Of a DNA stretch of 64,000 nucleotides, positions 55,101-64,000 are shown piece by piece. The stretch covers positions 496,001-560,000 of the forward strand of contig NC_082417.1 of assembly GCF_004011695.2 (NCBI RefSeq), written 5' to 3'. Positions within the stretch are counted from its first letter, which is position 1. Each line of letters opens with the position of its first letter. The translations under genes and the position numbers were made by a program. The notes under the pieces were generated by a model. It saw only the letters and a list, made by a program, of their open reading frames with translations. It had not been told where the DNA came from and did no database searches. This stretch comes from Ascochyta rabiei (taxonomy: Eukaryota > Ascomycota > Dothideomycetes > Pleosporales > Didymellaceae).

Positions 55101-55674
55101 CGTTGCCATGACGCTCAGGAGCAAAGCTCAAGAAGCGGTGCTGGTTGTGGTATTCCTGTCCGGGCTGTGGTTCGCCCTGCTGTTGTGCCTGGACAGGCTC
55201 ATCGTTCTTTCCTGAGAAAGAGTCCTTGAGGTCGGCGCTAATCTTGTGGACCTCCTTGTGAATCTTATCAAAGAGAAACGACATGCCGCCTGAGTTCGAG
55301 GAGCCTTGGTGAGGCTGTGAATGCTGGGAAGAATATGTCAGATCAGATCGTGCGGGTGAATGAGAGAAGGAGCAGAGGACGCAGTAGCTTCAGCGGGAGT
55401 ACAGCAAGGATGACAACAGGCTTAGCGTGAAAGAAGATGGAGACAGCGAGAGACTAGCCATAGCCAGGCTCCATAACGCCTCTTGCAACCTTGAAACTGC
55501 GCATCATGCACACCGTGTACGATGACAGCATCGGGGCCGAACAAAAGCACATACCTCCTTCTTGCCCCCAAAGAAGCGCCGACCCATGTCTCCCATCATC
55601 CCGCGGTCTGCCTCCTCACCCTCTGCCTGGCCGTGATAGTCCCCGTACGCCAGATCATCGTCCCGACGCGACAT
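52153..55674 (-). CDS. PLD1: Phospholipase D (two HKD motifs)
   Basis: Hydrolyses phosphatidylcholine to phosphatidic acid. Six exons (55674-55555, 55323-55080, 54998-54786, 54626-54240, 54177-53675, 53634-52153) give 982 aa. The two catalytic HxKxxxxD motifs are HHEKLCLID near residue 266 and HSKLLIADD near 755. Supporting stretches include IWILDWWLSPELYLRRPP, LHPNIGVFRHPDH and YIENQFFITAT. There is no PX or PH domain, so this is the short fungal form rather than a Spo14-like protein. A Gly/Pro/Tyr/Gln-rich insert lies before the second HKD motif. The third intron (54,627-54,785, 159 nt) has no in-frame stop, so its retention would add 53 residues. Confidence 0.92.
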
Positions 55675-56318
55675 GTTGAGCAATAGGGGGGCTGCTTGAC
55701 TGCGTCAATCCCTATCAGAATCCAATGTCTTGTGTTCGTGTTGCGTTGTGAAGCTCGAGCGATGGCGCCCCGCTCAAGACCCTGAAAATGGTGGGGCAGC
55801 CCGGGATCAACAGCAGCTGAGACACGACGGTTGCCATTGACCGCGGTGCACGCGGCAAATACGAGAAGTCTGAGCACTGGGAACAACAAACAACGCGTGG
55901 TGCCCTTTTGATGGTCTCCTGTTTGCCTGTGATCTGTGTGATCCTGCATTGGCTTCGTCATTTGTACAGCTTGCGCGCTTGAGCCCCTCAACCCCCGCAC
56001 GTGGATAAGCTCCCGCTCCCACCTCCAGCTCCCATACGCCACCGCCGCTTTAGCACAGCCCTTGAGGAATGCTAGGCCACCGCGGAGATGTAACGACGGC
56101 ATCTCCAAGGCCAGAGCTGTCTGTCTACAGAGACCCTATGCAGGTATGGATTCGGGCTGATGGACCTAAGACGTTACTGGTGCGGAGAGGGTACGTCATT
56201 GTAGATCAATCTGAATGACTTCAGCAATCACACAGCTCCATCATCCCGTCTTATCTTCCCCTCTCCAGCACAACTGCAGCTGCATAACAGCTATATAATC
56301 ACAGACACCATCGCAGCC
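55675..56318. other. Divergent promoter between PLD and cyanase genes
   Basis: The two genes start away from each other across 644 bp. The minus-strand frame 55,596-56,108 has no protein features. No operator-like repeat was recognised. Confidence 0.55.
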
Positions 56319-57032
56319 ATGTCTTCCATCGCCCGTCTTGCACGCTCTGCCCGTTTCACATCTCGCGCCATTGCTCCTGCCCCGGCTCCATTGCGACCAG
56401 CAGCATTCACAGCTCCCCGGTGCTTCCACTCTACTCCATCTAAGATGTCGCAACACCCAATTGCAACCCTACAGGTAGGGAGAGCTTTGGCAAGCTGCGT
56501 ATACGTTGCTGACCTTACGTAGGAGGATCTGATCCCCCGCCTGCCCCCGTCCTCGCCCACACTCTTCGAAGCCAAGAAGAAGAAGAACCTCACCTTTGAA
56601 GCCATCGCCAAAGAAGTTGGTCGCGAGGAAGTTGCTATTGCGGCGCTCTTCTATGGCCAGGCAATGGCCTCGGCCGAGGACATCCAGAAGCTGTCCAAGG
56701 TTCTTGACATCCCCGCCGAAACCCTCGAGTCACAGCTGTCCGGCTTCCCAGATCGCGGCCGTTCGCTCGAGATGCCGCCGAAAGACCCGCTTGTATACCG
56801 CTTGTATGAGATTGTGCAGAACTACGGATATGCGTACAAGGCAGTGTTGAACGAGAAGTTTGGTGATGGCATCATGAGTGCCATTTCGTTTTCGACCAAG
56901 ATTGAGAAGGAGACTGACGACAAGGGCGAATGGGCAAAGATCACATTGAGGGGCAAGTGGTATGTACCTCCACCGTCTCAGTGTCTGGTGACATGCTAAC
57001 CGAGCTCCAGGCTGCCATACTCGCGATTCTAG
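56319..57032 (+). CDS. CYN1: Cyanate hydratase (cyanase) with N-terminal leader
   Basis: Converts cyanate and bicarbonate to ammonia and CO2 via carbamate. Three exons (56319-56474, 56523-56959, 57011-57032) give 204 aa. The catalytic triad spacing of bacterial CynS is kept: Arg145, Glu148 (YRLYEIV) and Ser171 (GIMSAISF). The C-terminus KWLPYSRF is completed by a 22-base last exon. The first about 42 residues are Arg/Ala/Ser/Pro-rich without acids, like a mitochondrial presequence. Met43 ([10 protein letters not shown]) would start the usual cytosolic enzyme of about 162 aa. Dual targeting by alternative starts is inference. Confidence 0.95.
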
Positions 57033-57688
57033 ATTTTGAATAGTTGATTAATGAATGCGTGTAAGATCAACCTTTCCGCAAGCACTGCCATGCAGCACTC
57101 TTGCCTGATGTGTTGACCAAGTTATGCCGTGTTGGTTTCGTGGCCTGTGTAAGAAATCATCGAAAACGTGGTCTGATCATTTCTGTAATGCACCACGAAG
57201 AAGCCCGCGTTATAGTGATGATTGCTTGCCGTAAACCGTCTCTTCTGTTATCCTGTGTGTAAGTGATGGCATATCCAGACTGCCCTGCGCTTTTGTGGAC
57301 TGATTGCGCGCCTGCCATCTCACACGCAAACCCATCGCTCTTGCCTCACCTACGCTCACCTTCAACTTCGTCACACACTCTCTCACTTCGTCTCCGGTTC
57401 TGCTGCCCCACAATCGAACTTCATTCCTCCAGATCTTGACCTCACACTCACCTCACTACCGCTTAGGCGCAACTATTCTCCGCTCGACTTTCGCTTGCTT
57501 ACTTTCAACCCTTCAAGCAAGCTGTCTGCGCAGCTTCCAACCTTACAAGCTCAAACCAACAGTCTTGTGAGACTACAGGCAGATCAGTTTGCACAGCCCG
57601 CATCTGTCTCCACCACAGCGTAAATTTGACCTTCGCTATTAACCCACCACTACTGACAGCCACCAAAGACCACCACCAGTAGCCCACG
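57033..57688. other. Intergenic region
   Basis: A long C/T-rich leader and promoter for the zinc-finger gene (about 57,300-57,688), preceded by cyanase 3' sequence. No gene was seen. Confidence 0.55.
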
Positions 57689-59234
57689 ATGCCAGCGATA
57701 GTGGAGCCAGATAGAGTCAAGTGCACTTACGTCGATTGCAACTTGCTCTTTGCGAACGAGACAGATATGAAGAGGCACAAGAAGCACAGTGATGGGCACG
57801 ACTACTGCCACAAGTGCGACGAAGATTTCGAGTCGTACGAAGACCTTGCGCAGCACAAGATCTTCCGGCCTGATACGCACAACAAGGCCTGCCGTGTCTG
57901 TGGTCAGGAATTCAAGTCCGAGTCTGGATTGAGACGCCATATTGAGCTCGTAGGCGAGCACGTGCATGCGGATGATGACAGCACTGACTATTTGCAGACG
58001 CACAAAATCGACCAAAAGCTGACCTGCATTGGCTGCAACAAGTCCTTCTATCGAGCTTGTCTTTTCATCGAGCACCTCGAGTTTGGCTACTGTGAAGTCA
58101 TCTCCGCTTCGCAGTTCCAAGGCCACATTGTACACAAGCATCTAGTGACGGCGCTGCTGAAAGATAGCTCAGCCTACGATCGCTTCAAGGCGAAGCAAGC
58201 CAAGTACGATGCGGCCACAGGGGACTTCGAGGAGGAGGGAGGTGTATGTCTCGATGATCCCCTGGACAGAGACGAAGAGATCGAGGACGTCAACTTTGCT
58301 GCACTCCAGCCTGAAGTTTCTAACGCGCCTCTTCCGCAGTCTGCTGCTGGCCCGTTTCCTCCACTTCGCACACACTCTCAGGCTTCTAGCTACGATATTT
58401 TTGAGGTAGCCTCTACCATCGGTGCCATGTCTGTCAACGGCGACAATGATACAAGTGCCATCGTTGGACACCGCAGTTCTGCTCCGCACTCTGCGTACGG
58501 CAGTTCCACGTACGCTGCGTCTACATCGACTGGTCGCCAGCTCAAGGTTTGGGGCGGCCGCAATGGCAAATCAGCTAGTAGTACCTTGTTTCCCAATGCC
58601 AAATCTACGCCAGCTACCAAGGAGTTCTCTATCGCCGCGCATGACGAGCAGATGGAGCGCGACCACGGCATCAACATCATGAGAACGCGGTTCTGGGATC
58701 CACTCAGCAGCGACTGGAACCCTGAGCGCTTCTACGACTCGGTCATCAACAAGTACAACTGTCCATTTGTGTGCGAGGTAGGTTGAGTTTCTCTTCGCAT
58801 TTGGTCATCTGCTAACACAACTGTGCAAGCTCACATTCGAGACACCTGCCGATTTGAACAAGCATATTAATGGCGACCACCGCCTCACGCGCATGAAGTG
58901 TCCCATGTGCCTCAAGTACTTCAAATCGGCAACGGCACTCATGGCACACTGCGAGAGCCGTGGGGCCAAGTGCCTGATCAACAAGTCAGACAACTTCACC
59001 CTATTTCTCGACCGCATGTCCGGCGGTTTCCTCGGCGTCAAAGAGAAGGTCCGCCCCGATCATCTCAACAACCCCACGGTCCTGCTCACCGACCCGGAGA
59101 CGGGCCGGGTGGAGCGCTACAAGCCGCCGGTGGCTTCGTACCTGCAGTACATGGTGACGCAGCCGCCGGACTGGAAGGAGCCGAGCCGGGCGGGCGTGCA
59201 GATAGGGTTTGCGATGCAGCAGGGCCAGTGGTAG
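57689..59234 (+). CDS. C2H2 zinc-finger protein
   Basis: Two exons (57689-58777, 58830-59234) give 497 aa. The N-terminal 150 residues carry four C2H2-type units: CTYVDCNLLF...H, CHKCDEDFESYEDLAQH, CRVCGQEFKSESGLRRH and CIGCNKSFYRACLFIEH. A linker with acidic and Ser/Ala-rich sequence follows. The C-terminal part has two more, CPFVCELTFETPADLNKHI (split by the intron) and CPMCLKYFKSATALMAH. It ends with a conserved-looking block (FLGVKEKVRPDHLNNPTVLL). Could bind DNA or act as an RNA-associated adaptor; targets unknown. ATG 57,689 follows a long pyrimidine leader. Confidence 0.9.
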
Positions 59235-59867
59235 GTAGGTAGGTGGGCGAGGGAGACGAATTGGCGAATGTGTGGTCAGTTGTCGTTTGCCTGGTTTTCA
59301 CGAGCTACGACATGAGAGTGAAAAAGTCCTGTTTTTCCACTTCCCAGACACACCGCAGCCTGCCTAGTCTTTACCATGTGCGCACGACAGGAGGCAATCA
59401 GTTTCTCCAGCAGCAACAAAAGCGGTTCGAAGGCGACTCAGTACTCTCCAGCACAGGAAACCACCCCCGCAATATCGAGCATCGTTCGTTATTGTACTTG
59501 CCAGCTCATGGCCGGTCGTGACATGGCTGTTCTTGCTCTCCTCATGCTTATGTGTGCGCCAGTATATCGCAACCGGAATCGCAATCGCAATCGCAATCGG
59601 CTTACAGAAAAAAAAAAAGAGGGAAATGCACCTCCCCCCCCCAAAAAAAAAGAAAAAGGGGAAAGGCATGAGAGAAGAAGAACGACAAGGGAAAAGAATG
59701 CCAAAAAAAACGCCTCGCTGTATGCATATGTGCTCGCTTCCTTTTATTCTTTCCCTTATTTCCCCCCCCCCTTTTAACTTCCTTTTGTTCGGCGCGTTAT
59801 GTGTCTGAATGTCGCTATCCATACATCCACGCATCCAAGGCGAGAAGAAGAAAGAGATAGCAAGGGA
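59235..59867. other. Convergent 3' region with homopolymer runs
   Basis: Contains runs of A, C and T (about 59,608-59,775) and CGCAATCGCAAT-type repeats near 59,565-59,600. The zinc-finger and rhomboid genes end towards each other here. No gene was seen. Confidence 0.6.
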
Positions 59868-61660
59868 CTAATAAGAGACAAGACTGTCCATAGCCAGCCC
59901 GCCCAAATCAACGGCAGCGCCAAAGAGGGCGCGTCGAGAGTTCTGATTTGTAGTGGTGGTGGTAGTGAGATTCAGACCGCCCATGTCGCACCAGTCCACG
60001 CCGTTTGTTTTGATGGGCTGGTGGGTGTGTTAGCATGGAGAATACAATGGTAGTGAAGAAGACTCACCAAACACGACAGGTGCTTGCACCAGGAGCAGGT
60101 GTTGCGCCACTCGTAGAAGTTGCGGAGGAGCAGGATGAAGCCGACAAAGGCGGCGACGAGCCCGCCGGCGCGCAGGATCCACCATGCCCACCACAGCGGC
60201 TTGCGGCCTTTGAAGAAGGAGACGGGCTGTTTTGCGAATTTGGTGAGGCCGACGACGGGGTTGGTCGAGGCCATGGGCGCGGCGGGGGCGTCTTGCGGGT
60301 CTGAGACGGGGTTGGCGACGGTCGTGTAGGGGGGCTCGTCGGAGCCGGTGCGTTGGCGCAGGGACTGCGGGGAGTGGAGCAGGCAGATGCCGAGGACGAT
60401 GCCCATCAGGAAGCCGCCGATGTGGGAGAAGTTGTCGAGGCCCGGGAGCAGGCCGAGGACGAAGGCGATGGCGATGTCGAGGAGGAGGAAGAGCAGATCC
60501 TTGATGGGTGAGCGGCGCGAACTCCAGTTGTAGAAGAGGTCGAGCAGTGTCAGGGCTAGGATGCCGAAGAGCGAGCCTGATGCGCCCACGCTGGTGATGC
60601 CGTCGGCGGCGTAGTTTCCACCGAGCACGAAACCGAAGATGCCAGCGCTGAAGTAGACGAGGGCGAAGCGCAGGGGCCCAATCTCCTTCTCCATGTCGCG
60701 GCCCAGGGTCAGCTGGAGGAGCATGTTGAAGCCAATGTGGATGATACCTGCGTGCAGGAACATGGGCACGATGAAGCGGTACCACTGGTCGGGCTGGTGG
60801 GAGCGGTCATTGAAGTCTTGGACGGCGGACTGGTCGGGGATGCCGCCGAGGCCACAGAGTTCGTTGAGCGAGCACGTCAGGCTGCCGGGGTCGAGCGAGG
60901 TGGTGTTGGGACAGGGCCAGGACTGGACGTCGGCCTCGATGACCTGCTTGATGTTGTGCATGCAAGGGGTGAAGCGGGCGCCCATGTTGATGAGGACGTA
61001 GGGCGAGGGCCCGATCATGATGTTGAAGTTGGGCTTGGTCTGGATGGGCGAGCCCGTCAGGATGCCGTTCTTGATCAGCTCGCCGACGAAGACGCCAATC
61101 TGCACAACGGTCAGGGTGTACACGACCCACGTGATGCGCCCGCTGAACCAGCCCTCCTTCTTCTTGGGCCGCCGCCGCTTCTTCTCGGGGGCCGGGTACA
61201 TGCCCTCGGGGTCGGCGTGGTAGTGTGTGAGGCTCCCGCTCATCTTGGTCTGCAGCGGAATGGCATTCTGGTCGGCAAAGGGGTCGCGCTGGCCTGGATG
61301 CGCGGGCGGTGTGTCGTAGGGGCTGGCGAAGGTGTTGTGGCCGTACTGGGGCGGGCCGTGGTAGGACGTGTCTGGGTGGCCCTGGTAGGAAGTGTCTGGG
61401 TGGCCGTGGTAGGAAGTGTCTGGGTGGCCGCCCAAGGCGCCCGACGAGTGTGTGGATGTGTTGGCATGGAGAGGGTAGGGCGGGTAGCTGTGGTCCTCAA
61501 AGGGCGAGACGACGGGCGACACGACGTGCTGCGGCGGCTGCTTGCCTGGCAGCGGCGGGAGCGGCGCGTCTGTTCGGTCGTGGGGGCTGGCGGCGGTGGC
61601 ATGGCCGGTCGTGGGGCCCGTGGGCGGGTAGGACGTGTTGTAGTAGTCATTGGCCGCCAT
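59868..61660 (-). CDS. Rhomboid family intramembrane serine protease
   Basis: Cleaves membrane proteins within the bilayer. Two exons (61660-60068, 60017-59868) give 580 aa. A Pro/His/Ser/Tyr-rich cytosolic N-terminus contains three GHPDTSY repeats (near residues 80-100) and ends with a basic cluster (KKRRRPKKK). Seven hydrophobic segments follow. The catalytic Ser is in GASGSLFG (Ser361) and the His in FSHIGGF (His413). Upstream, FLHAGIIHIGFNM matches the conserved HxxxxHxxxN region. The second exon supplies a conserved tail (WCDMGGLNL, RRALFGAAVDLGGL); reading through the intron instead would lose it. Related to secretory-pathway rhomboids rather than mitochondrial Pcp1. Confidence 0.92.
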
Positions 61661-62635
61661 GACGGTGGTGGTGGTGGTGGTAGTTGTGGTGCTGTATCCA
61701 GGTGCAGGTCGGCCAAGGACAACGTCGGTTATGAGGCCGCAGAGGCGGACGTGCAGCGCCGGGGTTCGACAGTCGTGATGTGTGCTGTGCTGTGCTGTGC
61801 TGTGCTGTGCTGTGCTGTGCTGTGCTGTGCTGCGTGCTGTGTGCCGTGGATGCGGAGAACAGAGCGACAAGCTCGTATAGCACCGACTCGGAATCCGGGG
61901 GCGTTGCTACGCTGCGCTGCGCTGCGCTTCGAGCTTGGATGCGTGCGACAAACAAAAGCGAGCGTGTTGGTATTGTTGGTATTGTTGTTGTTGTTGTTAC
62001 TACCAAGCCGTCGAGCGCCCAAGAAGATCGAAATCAACACAACAATGCAAGTACGGTACGTACACGCACAAAGCAAGTTGAATGGACAAACAACAAGAGA
62101 GAGCTGACACAACGGCTACGCAGGCCGTCGTCGACAGTGCACAGCCTTCTTCAGCCCTGTCATGCATCCACCCCTGGCAGCTGGCTGAAACCGCGGATCG
62201 ACAGTGGCTTAGTCCGCAGCTGTGCACCAGAAATAGCCTCACCCTCCCGCCGCAGATCTCATCCCATTCGACCCAAGACCACGAGCCAACACTGACGAGA
62301 CGTCGATTGCTCTGTTGCTTCCTCGTCCTCGCGACGCTGGCTGCCTATCTCTGTCTGCTGTTGCCACGCCCCTGACACCTTCAGCTTGGGCTCCAGCTTG
62401 GGTTTAGCTTGGGCTTAGCCTGGGTTTAGCTTGGCTTGGCTCACGGTAGCTCCGCTCCGCCGCCACCCAACGCAGAGGGCCGAACGTCACAACAAGTGGA
62501 GTCGCGCCACGCGGCAGAGCCACTCGACGGCCCACACCAAGCCGCCCAGCTCCACAGGTTACTCGTGAGCGGCTGCGTGTGCACAAAAGCACGAAATCAA
62601 GTCAAAGGTGAAAGAATAAATAACAACGAATCCAT
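61661..62635. other. Intergenic region
   Basis: Rhomboid promoter, including a TGTGC pentanucleotide array, and 3' sequence of the RING ligase gene. Short GCTTGGGCTTAGC-type repeats lie at about 62,385-62,440. No gene was recognised. Confidence 0.55.
61781..61830. repeat. Pentanucleotide microsatellite (TGTGC)10
   Basis: Ten perfect copies starting about 120 bp upstream of the rhomboid start codon, probably in its 5' leader. Confidence 0.95.
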
Positions 62636-64000
62636 CTATAGCGGAGGAAGCGCCTCTCGACAGTTTGGGCAAATCAGACGGTACCGCATCCACCCCTCCA
62701 GACACGAGGCGTGGAATATATGTCGACACGGCGTGACCATGTACATGCGCCGCTGCAGGACCATGCCAGTCCCGGACACGCTGCTCTCGTCTGTCGCGCC
62801 AGCCGGGACAACGGGCACCTCGATATCCATGGCGCAGATGCTGCAGTCGAACACCTTCTTCCCTTTGTCTCTGGCTTCTCCCGCGCCCTTGCTGCCGTCG
62901 TCTCCCTCCATGTCGTCGTCCGAGGCAGACGTGGCGTTGAGGGGGAGCAGCGCGCCTTCCTCGTCTTCGCGGAGGATGGGGTGGTAGTCGTACGCTGGCG
63001 GTGCCCAGCCTTGCCGCACAAAGAAGCGTGGTCCCACTATGTTTTGGCTGATCAGCGCGATGATCTGGACCCACACCCAGCCTGCGAGGACGGCAAACGT
63101 CCTCCAGTCGGTGCTGGCGAAGAGCACGTTGTCGGCCTTGAGGTAGAAGTAGGCAATGGGCACCAGCCGCGTCATGGATGTGCCAATTGCATAGTCCCAT
63201 CGCAGTGCCCGTCCGCAGTTCCGCATCACGTTGCGGTAGATCTGTGGCACCCAAAAGGATAGATATAGAAATGAAAGCGCGTTGAAGTATGCACTGCGGT
63301 ATAGCGTCCGCGCCGTGGCGAACTGAATCGTCACGAAGAAGGTGATGACGAGCAGGAGGCAGAACCGGGAATAGAGCGTCCCAAACTCCGCACGCGGGTT
63401 GGGTGCTGCCGGTGTGGGTGTTGCTGTAGTCGCGGCCGGGTTAGTCCTAGGCAGGAGAGGTGCGTCGTCGTCGTCTGAAAGCGGGTCATCCTGGTCGGGC
63501 GCAATGAGGATAGGTGTCTGTGCCCGTGGAGGCGGAGGGGGACGAGATGCAGTCACAGGAAGAAGACCAGCATCTGCCGAGGAGGGGGGCAGTGCTGTCG
63601 GTGGAGGTGCTGTCGGTGGAGGTGCTGTCGGTGGAGGTGCTGTCGGTGGAGGAGCTGTCGGTGGAGGAGCTGTCGGTGGACGAGTTACTGCCGGCGAGGG
63701 AGCTACTGCAGCAGGAGACGATGCATCTGCAGCTACTGGTGGTGCAGGAGCTTGCTGTCGCTCCTGGCGAGCTCGTTCGGCAGACTGTACAGACCAGATA
63801 TCCATCAGAAAACGTAGGTGCGCAAGCACGGAGAACAGCGCGACAAAGGCGATGCTGTACATGGCTAGTTGTGCAGTACCGAGGAAAAGGTACATGAAGA
63901 TGAGCACTAGGAAAGTGAAGCCGTCGCCCAGGGCCATCATGGCGATAGTGTAGAAGCTGACACGGCTACGCATTGAGGGCGTCGCCGTTTCCTTCATCTG
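62636..64000 (-). CDS. TUL1: Tul1/Dsc-type RING E3 ubiquitin ligase, C-terminal half
   Basis: Catalytic subunit of the Golgi/endosome Dsc ubiquitin ligase. The frame is open to the right edge, so the N-terminal lumenal half lies outside. The visible part (about 454 residues) starts near MRSRVSFYTIAMMALGDG, a signature of this family. It has at least six hydrophobic segments, a long Pro/Thr/Ala-rich cytosolic loop between the second and third, and a C-terminal RING-H2: CSICAMDIEV, TPCRHIFHASCLEGWM and LICPNCREALPPL. In yeasts the complex degrades mis-sorted membrane proteins, and in S. pombe and Aspergillus it activates SREBP. The adjacent rhomboid is noted because a rhomboid (Rbd2/RbdB) acts in the same SREBP pathway. 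Confidence 0.93.
   Translation of the reverse strand, partial: QMKETATPSMRSRVSFYTIAMMALGDGFTFLVLIFMYLFLGTAQLAMYSIAFVALFSVLAHLRFLMDIWSVQSAERARQERQQAPAPPVAADASSPAAVAPSPAVTRPPTAPPPTAPPPTAPPPTAPPPTAPPPTALPPSSADAGLLPVTASRPPPPPRAQTPILIAPDQDDPLSDDDDAPLLPRTNPAATTATPTPAAPNPRAEFGTLYSRFCLLLVITFFVTIQFATARTLYRSAYFNALSFLYLSFWVPQIYRNVMRNCGRALRWDYAIGTSMTRLVPIAYFYLKADNVLFASTDWRTFAVLAGWVWVQIIALISQNIVGPRFFVRQGWAPPAYDYHPILREDEEGALLPLNATSASDDDMEGDDGSKGAGEARDKGKKVFDCSICAMDIEVPVVPAGATDESSVSGTGMVLQRRMYMVTPCRHIFHASCLEGWMRYRLICPNCREALPPL
63594..63680 (-). repeat. 15-bp coding tandem repeat encoding PPTAP
   Basis: Six copies of a 15-bp unit in the RING ligase gene give a PPTAP array in the cytosolic loop. The unit keeps the frame when copy number changes. 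Confidence 0.9.

Noticed and set aside
60737..62107. 456-codon plus-strand frame
   Set aside because: Antisense of the rhomboid gene, whose membrane segments and catalytic motifs are clear.
1..64000. tRNA, 5S rRNA or other RNA genes
   Set aside because: I looked by eye for B-box (GGTTCGA) and 5S-like sequences and found no match with a foldable context; a covariance-model scan would be needed to be certain.

Overview
This window is nuclear DNA from a filamentous ascomycete (Pezizomycotina). The gene set and the kind of repeat-induced point mutation suggest a Dothideomycete, but the species is not identified. Supporting features are gene-dense GC-rich DNA, introns of about 45-70 bp with GT..AG ends and CTRAC-type branch sites, typical fungal families (group II G-alpha, Snf4, Fzo1, Tul1/Dsc E3 ligase, DUF3431), and one 12.6-kb AT-rich block of mutated transposons. 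I built exon structures by hand from frame, splice sites and family motifs. All coordinates are in window numbering.

Layout. 1-13,127: group II G-alpha subunit, mitochondrial Cox24/mS38 protein, a secreted Asn/Gln-repeat protein, an unresolved minus-strand gene, a Gly-rich protein and a flavin amine oxidase. 13,800-26,440: AT-rich island with no intact gene. It contains a complete Ty3/gypsy retrotransposon (15,499-22,792; 202-bp LTRs, 5-bp target duplication, minus strand), a full-length Fot1/pogo DNA transposon (24,427-26,291), a 382-bp inverted end fragment of the same family (22,810-23,191) and unidentified remnants. 27,080-64,000: a Q-rich conserved protein, AMPK gamma subunit Snf4, PP2C phosphatase Ptc1, ESCRT-III Vps2, mitofusin Fzo1, an orphan 733-aa protein, a disordered stress-type protein, a DUF3431 membrane protein, an F-box protein, phospholipase D, cyanase with a mitochondrial-type leader, a C2H2 zinc-finger protein, a rhomboid protease and the C-terminal half of a Tul1-type RING ligase that runs off the right edge.

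How the genes relate. Most neighbours are independent housekeeping genes. Links worth noting are Snf4 next to Ptc1 (both tied to Snf1 kinase control in yeast), the pair of mitochondrial genes COX24 and FZO1, and a rhomboid protease next to a Dsc/Tul1-type membrane E3 ligase. No secondary-metabolite cluster, CRISPR array, rRNA or convincing tRNA was seen.

The most interesting signal is the mutation pattern of the AT-rich island. CA/TG dinucleotides survive almost only when the cytosine follows a purine (RCA/TGY), while YCA/TGR trinucleotides are essentially absent. Within the island the terminal repeats of the Fot1 element largely escaped this change. The retrotransposon also carries about 1.8 kb of extra sequence between integrase and 3' LTR, with an apparently spliced coding remnant on the opposite strand.
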